Assembly (NCBI RefSeq): GCF_014839805.1 | Contig: NC_051138.1 | Location: 17,202,020 to 17,266,019, forward strand | DNA length: 64,000 bases | Direction: 5' to 3' | DNA from: Manduca sexta | Taxonomy: Eukaryota; Arthropoda; Insecta; Lepidoptera; Sphingidae | Shown: in pieces, positions 28,101 through 40,100 of the stretch | Numbering within the stretch: the stretch's first letter is position 1 | Layout of the letters: every line of letters starts with the position of its first letter | Notes under the pieces: generated by a model | What the model was told of the DNA's origin: nothing | Databases searched by the model: none | The model's input: only the letters and a program-made list of their open reading frames with translations | Position numbers and translations under genes: made by a program

Positions 28101-31100
28101 CTAAATTAAATTCATCATACTATAAATTAAAAGTTAATGTAGAAGATGGAATTGATTTTTTTTTGGACTAATTACGTTTGTTAGTCTGACAAGGGCCGTC
28201 TTATACAAACTTCTAATGTAAGCTATGCTTATACAAGCTCAAAATGTCCATAGTTGTATAAGTAATTTTAATTGTTATTTAGAAATTATTATATTATACA
28301 TTGTTTTGACGCATTATAAGTGCAACTTTGTTCGCTTACGTGATAAATAAAGTATTTTATTTCAAAGACACACCGGACTTTTGGGTGAGTTCTGTAGACG
28401 CTCGCAACCCTTGATGGAATTGTATCACTTAGAAATTGATCAGATTACGATTTTGTTTTCTTTTTAAATTGCTGTATCCCTTATTTACATTAATTCGTGG
28501 TTCCATAAAGTAAAACTGCATCGTTAAGTGTTACATTGCCTTAAAAACCTTTGCTATACATATTTGTGGTTAAATCAAAGATCACAATAACACGATCCGC
28601 ACATCGCGGTGTATAAGATCTGTTTGAATGCCAGCCGCTGCACAATTAGCGTATTGGTTGAACACGTCAACAAACATGACGAGAGCGAGGCCGTGTCATT
28701 TCATAATATGAATTGTGACTCACGCCTGAAAAAGGACGTCGTTCCGTTTCTGCGTGGCTTTCTTTACTGAATGTGGCGACAAGCAAGCTGTCTGCGTGGT
28801 GGTAAGCGACACTACCGCCCATAAAGTAGCAACAGAATGTGAACTTCGAATTACAAAGCACTGCATAATAAACTAACTGAATGCAGGTTGCTTTTTTATA
28901 CCCAAATTGACCTACTGCTTTTAAGAGTAAGTGGAGTAGGGTACGATAGAATGCGCACTGACGAATGACCACACGCCAGCCAATTATGCTGCTTCGAACA
29001 GGTCGGGTCTGGAAATCTCAAGGGGAGGTCTATATTTAGCTGTTGAGTTAATGTGAATGATGGTGGTACACCCTGAGATATTAGATGGTACGGTTTATAG
29101 TGCCTAATTACATTGTCTTTAATATTTTTCAAACTATACAATAGTACTTGCATAATCCCGCTTGGCGGCGGAAAGGCATTAACATTTACGATCGGAAATA
29201 TTTCGTACGTATTGTGAAGTAACAAAGATTGATTCACCGACAGCATTAAGGTTTATAATCAGAATAAACAGTATAAAGACACTAAACAGACAAACATTGA
29301 CCATTTTATGATCTATTTATTTGAGCCAACGCTCGCTATTCGCCAATAAGTGATGAAATATTAGCTGTAAGGAGTGTGATTAAATTCGTACTGGGTTTGT
29401 AGCCATGGTAGTGTTTTGTCCTCGCGTTATATTCGGGAGAGATTTATAGTTTAGATGCTTCGTCTAAAATAAAATATAAAATTTGTTAAATCGAATTAAG
29501 TACTACTCTGTAAACTATATTTTACTCAATCGATTCTAACCTTAAAAGAGATGCCAAGGAGCGGTTAAACCTCCTGAAATCAATGACCGCACGAAATGTA
29601 ATAGCAGAGCTGTGACGTCAAGCCTTCTTGTCACATCGTTTATATCTCTGGGACATTCATAGACATATTACTCACTCTAGATGAGTCCCATAACTAGGGC
29701 GGTACCAGTGATGCCCAGGTTCAGAGGGAAGACCATAAAGGGGGACAGAAATGATCAGACCACAACTAAGTTTTGGGTCATGCATGTCCGCAGAATATGT
29801 GCTCTTATCGGGCGGAATAAAAGCTATTTAATACGCATCATAGACTTCTCAAAAGTGTAAAAATGCATAACAAAAATAATAGTATAATTCACGAATGTGT
29901 TGAAAGCAATAAGACAAATATTTGTTATTTTAAACTTGAGTGTGATACCCCCGAGGTTCGTGGATGGTCAATGGCAGAGTTTTGTTTACATTTACGATAC
30001 GAATTATAAGGAAAACGGTACTGTTGCACTTTCTCGCTTTGGATGCTATGCAGGTATGATCGCGTGCAATTTTAGTTTGGTTTTCCTCAATTAGTTTCAC
30101 TCAATAGTTAGAACGAGACGGCGTTTAGATATTAAAGGTGTTATGTTCCACATCTTATTTACCTTATTGATAAATTTTAGTCAGAATTCTATATTTTATG
30201 AACCCAGGTCAAAAAACTTCCTTTATCCAGATCAATAAGTCCGTGACATGTAGGCAGTTAAGGCTCTTCCCGAGCAAACGGCTTGGAGTCATTCGTATAA
30301 TACATGCAGCGGTAGGAATATCCAAATTTAAATTTCTTTAAAAAATCTATTTTAAGCTTTATTGAATATTGTAAACTACCAAAATATTTGTTAATAAATA
30401 GTCTAGCTTATAGTCTTGGTTGCAAATGAAAATGAACTGTACTTAGGAGGACATGCAGGGAATCAACAATTTCAGTTGCATCTTCATTATGTTAAAGTTT
30501 AACAACGAAAATATAGATAGCATATTGTGGAAATAGATAATGGATGGTTTCTTAATACACAGTTAGCGCATCTTTTTAAACATGAAACTATTTATGTTAG
30601 TGGTAATTAAATTAGCTATTAGTATATTAATTATTATGTGGTATTAGGCATTGTATTGAATCAGATTTTTTTATGAGCGTATTTCTTACTGTTCGGTCTC
30701 GTGATATTTGATTACTGCACAGCAGGCGATGGTATTAGTTTCCGAGAAAAGTTTCTGAACCTCACGTACGCCCTTGTCAATTCTACACAAGGACAGTATC
30801 AACAATTTACGGATCTTACCTACACCGATCGTCGAACTTGTATAACAGATGAATCACTTAGAATGTTCAAGTATGCCACAATCATCTTGTCGTGACTTTT
30901 TACTATCCAACTCTCATTTGTTTATGAATGGGTGTTGACAAAAGCGTTTTCGAGGATGCTTACATTCATAAAATACTAGCAACATTAACATTTGTAGGCT
31001 TTATAGTCGTTGACCATTTCTTGATAAGTAAGGGGACTTTGTTTTAAAGTCTGGTCAAAAAAAACTTCGTTTTTAGAACACTATTCGTTGTGTAATTGAC

Positions 31101-34100
31101 CGAATACCGCGATATGTGCGGCCGGGCCGGCTGTTTTGGATATTTCGGTAACGGCCGCAGTTATTTCTGTGCAGTTACACCCGCTGGCCACCGCGCCGCG
31201 CACCGCCTTTACACATTAGTTTGTAACAATAAACCCATGTACTTGGCTCATGGTATACTAAAATTACATGTTGAAGTTATTTTTCATAATCTTCAACGAA
31301 AGCTTGTCCATATAACAATAGTTTAATTTAGTTAATGTTAAATATGTAATTATTTAATGCAAACTCGTTGACAGTCAATAACGCACTGACGTCTTTATTG
31401 TGACAGGTCTAAACCTGCCAGTCACATATATAACATTTCTCCCCCATAACATAAGAATTATTAAGGTACAACTAAATAACAGAACATAAACTAAAATAAC
31501 AAATTACAAGTCCATACAAAAGAAAGCTCTATAGTCAACTCTTTGTTTTTGGCGTAATAATCTCTTCGATTGACCTGGCCTTTGCTCCGAGGAAAGTTGA
31601 TTCTCAGTTTCGTGAGCAACCTGACCTTCTGAACCTAACGTCACATCTTGAACGCACTGGTTTTCCGAATCTGATGTCACAGCCTCAAAAAACTCATCAT
31701 CGGAGCTCAGGTTTGGCTGAAGTGGTAATTCGGCTGGAGCCTCGGCTAGTGCCACTTCATTATCTCCAGCTGGAGCCTCGACTAGTGCCACTTCGTTATC
31801 TCCATCTCCCTCTCTGGTGCAACTTTGCGACACAATCGCTTGGTCCTCCCTTGGAGACGTATCTGTCTCGTAAAGTTCAGGCGTAAAATCCAGGACGTCA
31901 CCGGTATTAGAGATAGGAGGAAGAGACTTTCCTACGAGTTGATTTTTATGTTTTTTCACTTGCACTAAGGTCGTACAGTCCGTGACTAAATATGTTAATT
32001 TGCCTATTCGTTTGGTAACTATGCCACGATTCCAAGTAAATTGTTTATTTCCTTGATATTTCTTGTACATAACAACATCACCCGCTTTAAAACTTTGTCT
32101 GTTGGAACCTCCATAGGCCCTACTCTGTGAACACTGTTGTCGTTTCACAAATTTGGTAAGAGATTCAGAAGGGGATGGCGGTGAAATAGGATTAAACAAA
32201 TCTAGGCGCGAACGAAGTTTTCGCCCAAATATCAACTGCGCAGGCGAAGACCCAGTTGTAGAATGAACCGAATTTCTATAATCGAAAAGGTATTTTAATA
32301 ACTTTTCGTAACGTTCTTTTAAATTAGTACTAGATAACAAACAAGATTTAATACCTTTTTGATAATTTTACATAGCTCTCCGCCTGGCCATTGCTAGCTG
32401 GATGATAGGCGGGCGACGTTACATGCGATATTCCATTCGCTAAACAAAATTTCGTAAATTCTTCAGAAACAAAACATGTAGCATTATCACTAACCAACGT
32501 GTGAATCAACCCGAATCGTGACATGAAATCGTATAATTTTGCTATCACTGTGGCCGAAGAAGTATAATTCACTCTGTACACTTCCACCCATTTGGAATGC
32601 GCATCCACAATGACAAAAATAACTCACCATTAACAGGACCTAAGAAATCTACATGAACTCTATAAAATGGTTGTAACGGGTGTGGCCACACGGCAAGCGG
32701 TGCCCGCGCCGGTGACGGTCTTAGCTGTGTACAAATTTCACAGCCTGCGATCATAGATTCTATCGCTTTGTCGATACCCGGAAACCAAAGTCTACTACGA
32801 GCTTCAGCTTTAGACTTTACAATACCTAAGTGTGATTTATGAAGCTCTGACAATAAACTTGCTTGTAACACGTTAGGAATTACAACCTTAAAACCTCGCA
32901 TGATCACACCATTTTCAAATGAAAGTTGGTCTCTACAAAGAAAAAATTTACGTATATTTTCGTCTGTAACTTTTTCGGCCAGCCATTCAAAATATATTTT
33001 ACCACTTTAGATAAAATCACATCTTTTTGAGTTTCTTCGCGTAACCTCTGAAGCGTTACAGGTAAGCTAGAGTCTACAACAAAATTAACATAAGTTGCCT
33101 TATCCTCAACGTATCTTGAAAATCCGTGCGCTACGTGATCATCCATCTCGCATGACTCACAATCATCTAAACTTGCGCGAGAAAAATAATCTGCGCTATT
33201 ATTAGCACTTTTGACATACTCTATTATAAAATTATAACCACTCAAAAAAAGTGCATATCTTTGTAATCTATTTGCAGAAATCTGGGGAATTCCGCGATGT
33301 GGCCCGAATATAGTAATTAAGGGTTTGTGATCAGTTCGAAGAACAAAAGGAGTAGATCTGCCGTAAAGATACTGATGGAAACGACGAACCCCAAATATGA
33401 TGGCTGTCGCTTCTTTCTGTATTTGCGAGTATCTGCGCTCCGCAACATTCAGCGTGCGCGACGCAAATGATACTGGCCGCTCCAACCCTGTAGCATCTTC
33501 TTGTGACAGAATGGCACCTAATCCGGTCGGAGAAGCATCTACAGTCAAAATTACTTTTGCGTTTGTATCAAAATGAGCTAAAACTTGTTCCGATACTAAC
33601 ATGTTTTTATTTTCTTAAAAGCGGCATTATGCTCTGGAGTCCAACACCATTTACAATTTTTGTAGCAATGCGTATAGAGGACTGAGAATTGATGAAGCAT
33701 TAGGCACAAAATTACGATAGTAATTTACAAGACCTAAAAACGATTGTAGCTTAGCAACGTCTTTTGGAACTGGAGCGTTTAATATTGCTGATACCTTTTT
33801 GGGTGACTTTTTCAACCCGTGCTTATCAACTACATAACCTAAATATTCTAGCTCCTCTTTAAAAAACTCACATTTGGCATTTTGGAGCGTTAGGCCTGCA
33901 TCCTGTAGTCGAGCAAGTACAATGCGCAATCTACTTAGATGTTGCGCCCTATCCACTCCCGTCACCAAAATATCATCGAGCATGCACAATACACCGTCCA
34001 AACCTGATAAAACATTTTCCATGAGGCGTTGGAAAATAGCCGGGGCGCTGGACAACCCAAATACTAAGCGCGTATACTTAAACAACCCTTTATGAGTATT

Positions 34101-37100
34101 GATAACTGTATACTTTTGAGACTCTTCATCTAATACACATTGTGCGTAGGCTTGTGAAAGATCCAACTTAGAGAACTGTTGACCGCCCTGTAACTTTGTA
34201 AAAGTTCTTGCGCGGTGGGTAAAGGGTATTGATCGACCAATAGTTGTTTATTAATTGTGATTGAATAATCAGCACACAACCGGATGGAACCGTCGCGCTT
34301 TAACACGGGCACCACGGGCGAAGCATACTCGGAATGCTCTACGGGCTTCAATATGCCAACGCACACTAGACGCTCTATCTCTTTGTCCAGCTTATCACGT
34401 AAAGCAAAGGCTACGGGACGCGGCTTAAAAAAAATTGGCTTAGCGTCATTTTTCAATTTAAGTTTTACTTTATATTTAGTAAATTTCCCTAACTCATCAC
34501 TGAATACTCGAGGAAATTCATTCTTTAGGCGCTCTATTAAATCTGAGGTTTTCTCACAAAAATTAATGGGAAGTAATTCTAATCGGAAGAAAGATATAAA
34601 GTCCCTCCCTAAAAGTGGCGGACCGCCATCACGAATGATAAACACATTTAACGTACATGTTTTCCCAGTATATGTGAACGGCAATTTTGCAATACCTACG
34701 CATTCAATACGTCGACCAGTATAAGACATTAAATACTTAGTTGTTTTGGACAACACTACTTCCTTAAAATATTTAAAATACGTTCGCTCGGAAATCGCAG
34801 TAACAGCTGACCCGCTATCAACCTGAAACCTGATCCGTTTCCCTAGAACAGTGACAACCTCTGTCATTGGTTCACCATTATAGGTGCGAATATTATACAA
34901 CTCACCGTCATCACCGCTAGTGATCTCATGTTCCAAGAAATTATTTTTTTTACACATGCGACGCAAATGCCCTTTAACGTTGCACTTTTGACATTTATAG
35001 CTAGCGAATCTACATTGAGCTGAAGAATGATTTTTAAAACCGCAAACCGAACACAACAGTTTAACACTAGAATTATTTTTGGCGTCGATCTTGAGTATTT
35101 GATCGTTGTTAGACGGTGCCTTTCCGGGACCGTTGATGCTAAGGCGCCTGCACGCGCACACCGCATCCTCTCTGCTAACTCCACCGCTTTTCCTAGCGTT
35201 AAACTCTTTGGATCTTGAGCAAATAGTTTTTCACGCTCCGTTCCAGGTAGCATTGCCATTACAAAATGGTCCCGTAATGCTTCCTCCACGTTTAAAAATC
35301 CACAGTTTGCCGATAGTCCACGCAATCTCGCCGCCCATTGGTGATAGGTTTCTCCCTCGACTTGGATTGCTGAATAAAATTTATACCTCTCGTGAAAACC
35401 ACACACTTGGGGCACAAAATGCCCGTCCAGAAGACCCAATATGTCATCGAACGGGATGGAAATGAGTTCTTTCGGCGAGGCCAAATTCGCAGCAAGCTTG
35501 TACGTGGATTCCTTGAGTGCGCTTAATAAAATAGCACGCCGTTTGGATCCTGAAGCATCGGTAGCTTCAGAGACGTCATTTGCGACGAACCATTGTAGCA
35601 ACCGTCCCTTGTATTCTGGCCAAGTTTGCAAATTGTGGTCGAAGGTCGTAAGAATACCAAATGTTTGAGCCATATTTTCGTAAATACGCTTTTTTACGAG
35701 AATATTGAGTAAAATCCTCGTCGCCAATGTTAAATATGTAATTATTTAATGCAAACTCGTTGACAGTCAATAACGCACTGACGTCTTTATTGTGACAGGT
35801 CTAAACCTGCCAGTCACATATATAACAGTTAACATATATACTACTACGCTCAGTGTATTAGTTTATTCTCTGAGAATAATGATACCTAGTAACAATGGCT
35901 ACTATGTCCTTTAAACCAGAAATAATGTATATTACTGTTATATACTATCTAATTAATATAAGACAAGATTAGTATATGTATACTATTCACTATAGTTCGT
36001 ATGTATTCCTAATACTTAAAATCTTGCTTATTTTAATAGAATCTGTACCTATGTATAAATTCGCGTGACGTAAAAGCGGCGAAACTACGTAATTATTACA
36101 ATGATTGTCGTAATTAAAAGAAAAGTTTATAATATGTATAATATACCTATATCTATTTTAATATAAGTAATAAGGATAAAAATAATAATTAAATCCATTT
36201 CCTTTTTTTTTGGCACTGGGCCTATCATTGTCGGCTCTGACTATTGTTTTTGTCACAGTTTCATGCCATAGATATGAATAAACGATATTTTTTCCTTATT
36301 ATTGGCATATTTTCCTCATCCAGTGTTAATTGAACTGCCGAGTAATATTCTCATTGGGAGTTGACGTCATGTGTCGTAAAACCCTCAGTAAACCGTAATA
36401 GACTTATTGGCCCGGCACCACTCTCAAAATAGTGTGCTCAAAAACGAACTTAAGCTACACTGTTTAAGGTATATTTTAATAAAATAGGAGATCTAGAATA
36501 AAGTTTTTCTTTCTGCTTATGTGAAACTATTGTCGGAAATTTGTAGAGTATATAAAGTTTTTTAGCAGTCGCTTTATAAGTTATTTTCCAAAAATTACAT
36601 GTGAAGGAAATGGATTATTTTATCTAGTGAACCTTTTGAATACGGATCTTGTAATTTTTGATGATGTTGCTCCTGTGTATGAACAGGTGTTGGATTAACC
36701 ATCAAACGAGTCATCAATTTTTCTCCTCAAAAAAATATATATAATCCAAGCCAATACCTGATCATGATTAAATTGGTATTTTTTCGTAGGGAAATTTTTA
36801 TTTTAAAATGTCACACTTGTAATAAATATTTCAAACACTACGCAAAAATCCGGTTTTCGTTCACGTGTTTTATGGTCTTTTTTTCAAAACCATGATCATG
36901 GCCGAACTTTTCGTTTTGGCGCCAATTAGTCACTCTCAGGCAACGCGACTGTTACGAGCGACCTTGCTGCGTACAAATTAACATAATATTGTATCGAAGC
37001 TAATCGTAGTTGTGCAACATAAAACATAAATAGATCCATGATCTACGTATCGCTAACTAATGAACGATTTATTGCAAATGTACGTCGAGATGAGCATTTC

Positions 37101-40100
37101 CTTCGCCTGATGGTATGCTATGTTTTTTATATCTGATAGTGGAGTGGGAATTAGACAGAGTGGTGGAGTCCAATAGAATGTCCTGACGAGATATGATTAC
37201 CCCTCGGCATTCAACACAATTATGTTGGTCTGTTGGAATCGGATGTAAACAGACTGATCCCAGAGCGCGACACACTTACGTGGGACACTATGGCGGGTTT
37301 TAACACGTGTTTGTGGTTGCTATTAGGTCGTATATAAAATATATCCTACCACCAGCAAAGAATTAGTATTATAAAGTACAGCGTGGCACTCCACTGTGCT
37401 CGTATGCATGAGACAGATGTTACGTCTCATAATGCCTATTAATTATGCTGGTTATAATTTTCTGTCAATCGGAACACTATAGTGCATGCATATTGATGCT
37501 TAGTGGTAAAACTGTATATCTAAGGGTTACTTCAGACAGCTCATCGCATACGAGAAATCTACCACAAGTCATAGTACTTGTCTTTCGAACTTCAAACTAG
37601 TGTTATTTTAAATGAGATCGGTAAAAATATCTAAATCCCTTGAACATGAAACAAAATGACTACAAGCAAACTATGGCAGATTCAATTTTGTCGTATCAGT
37701 TTAGCACATGTTGAAAAACGCTGGTCGTCTACCCATCTACCTATCATTTGTACAGTCGGCCACAAAGTTAGTTAAACTAATTAAAATTTTTAAACTGCCT
37801 TTATACTTTTGTGTCCTTTTTAACAATAGTTATTTCTCCACCAAAACAAACTTTAGAGAGCCATTTTTTTTTAGATAAAGTAAAAAGAACATTTTGATTG
37901 AAGTAAAGGTATGGATTTGTTTTAAAAATTTGAATTTGTTCCATGTTAATTAGATATTTTAGAATTAAGTGCTTAATGGCGATCAAATGAGATAGCTTTG
38001 GTGGCATTTTAAGCTATACATGCCGTCGCGGATCGGGACCGCAACGTCATCCACTGAACACGAAAAATAATATTATATGCTTCCAAACATGGTTTATCTA
38101 TATACAAAACTTTATCAGAATCAGTTCAGCTGTATCTGTTTTGACTTGTAACACCTGAATAAACTCACTATTTACTTCTATGATAGTAAGATAATGCTAA
38201 CTCTTCGGTTCAACAACATCTACACCGGTAACAAACATCTACACCGCCAAACACCTGTCGCATTTATTATTCGTTAATAAAAACGAATATAAACAATGAC
38301 GTTTTACAAATAGACGCGTCATAGACTAACAAAATTGCACATAAAAACAGCGTAGTTTTTACTATAGATAGTCACATACCTACACAGCCCTAGGAGCTCG
38401 CATTGATACGGCCCGAGTGTCGACCGCCGTGACCATCTAGTTTATTGGTCTCTGAACGCCATGACAGTCGAATAAAATGCATTTATTAGTTAAAAATAAG
38501 TTAAATAGTGTATACTTATTACTAACGTATGAAATGAACCTTTTTTTTTCATTCACAGTTGGAGTATAATTTGCACATCGTGTAAAAACACAGGAAGGCA
38601 TTTTATTTATAAAAATACAAAAAGTTAGTAAGCCGATTAGCCGCGATATTGGTTGGCGGTTGACTGCTGACTTGCTTTCGTCTTGCCAATATTGAGCTCG
38701 GACAACGTATCTATGTAATAAAAACATCTTAGAATATAAATCATTGTTCCAGCCGGCTTCACCCACCGGAACCACCCGCAAGGCATCGATCTGAATGCAG
38801 TGCGACTCGCGTTCCAAGTGTTCCTGCCGCACTCCAGCGGCAAGATGCGGCGCACGCTCGCGCCCGTCGTGTCCGACGTCATCTACGACAAGAAGGCCAT
38901 GAGCGACCTGCTCATCATGCGCGCGAGCCACTGCGCCGGCCCGGCGCGCGGCGGCACGCAGGTCATACTGCTCTGTGAAAAGGTCAGTACCAGCGTACAC
39001 CATACTACGACCTACTTACAGTTATACTATCCAGGGAATTAACAGATCAATACGTACATACACTCACACTCATATCCCATAGAGGTAGGCAGACTCTATT
39101 GAGCGCTACATGCTAATCTTCACCATCGACAAACTAAACCTTTTTTATTTTCATGAATGAAATCGACAAACTAAACCTTTTTTATTTTCATGAATTTTTA
39201 CAACGATTTAATGACTGCTAATCGATTTATTTAGTCCATACAATAGCTATGATTTGTCAGGAAACTTTTTGCTGCAATGGCAGAATTTATTTTCTTTATC
39301 ATAATCACTCACGCAATTCTCTTTACCAATTGTTTAACCTCGAGAGAGATGACAATAAAACATTCATACATAAACAAATACGGGTTCAAAACAAGTTTCT
39401 CTTGTCAAAAGGAAATTAAAAACAAAAGAATAATTTATTAATTCTACTCTGAAATCTTTAGTGTAATACGGCAGTTTCTTTAAAATAATATTTTGTTTTT
39501 CTCGCTTAAACTACGTCACAGTATGTATTCAAGAAAATAACTCTTAATGTAAGACCAAATTTTATATTTTCTGATAAGTTTGATCGCAACGCCTTCTTGT
39601 CTCTTTAGTAAGAGTGGATTCTATTAGTACTTATCATGTGAACAGCTCAGTTTGGCAGCCTATTAAAAAAGGTGATACAAGTTGGAATATGAAGCAGTAA
39701 GGCAGGCTGGTATAGTTCCCATCATCAAGAGATACAATATCTGTTACTGGTCCATTAGCGTATATTCTATAGACACGAACGTCCATATAAACTATGTGTT
39801 CAAAATTTGCAGTTAGGACAATAGTTCGCTGTAGCGCTAAAACATCAATCGTCGTCTAAGCAAACTTTAAACATGCAGTGCTAAGGCGCTTTAAATAGAG
39901 TATGAGTAGGTAAATGGCAACCAATACCGGATTGCAGTACACTTCAGTTGAACACAGTGAGTGTTCGGAACGCCAGGTCTAGAACGTAGTACATATATTA
40001 TATCACTTGCTGGTCGGTACTTATGGTTTTTGGGTGTCACATCAGATGAAGTCGCTTCGGCCTGCTAGAATTTTCTCATTGTCCTTTCCAGGTGACTCGC

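Larger units (their letters stand above)
31331..35832 (-). mobile_element. complete Ty3/gypsy LTR retrotransposon, mag lineage
   Basis: The element (31336-35827, 4492 bp) is flanked by an exact 5-bp target-site duplication GTTAA (31331-31335, 35828-35832). It has two identical 100-bp LTRs, a primer-binding site, a polypurine tract, and gag, protease, reverse transcriptase, RNase H and integrase in that order on the minus strand. There is no envelope-like frame. Very short LTRs, about 4.5 kb total and a tRNA-Ser primer are as known for the silkworm element mag. LTR identity points to a recent insertion, antisense in a dorsal intron. Confidence 0.93.
27554..38752 (+). other. dorsal intron, 11.2 kb, host of the mag-type retrotransposon
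   Basis: The intron runs from a GTAAGT donor to a TTGTTCCAG acceptor. It holds a probable retroelement 3' fragment (27610-27780), a dispersed repeat (28186-28420), the complete LTR element (31336-35827) and a deleted THAP/P element (38294-38731). In 28421-31330 and 35833-38284 I see no gene: short frames such as those at 29897 and 30701 have no recognisable domain. Confidence 0.7.

Noticed and set aside
30701..30895. 64-residue frame in the large dorsal intron
   Set aside because: Composition is ordinary but there is no recognisable domain, splice context or homologous copy; probably chance.
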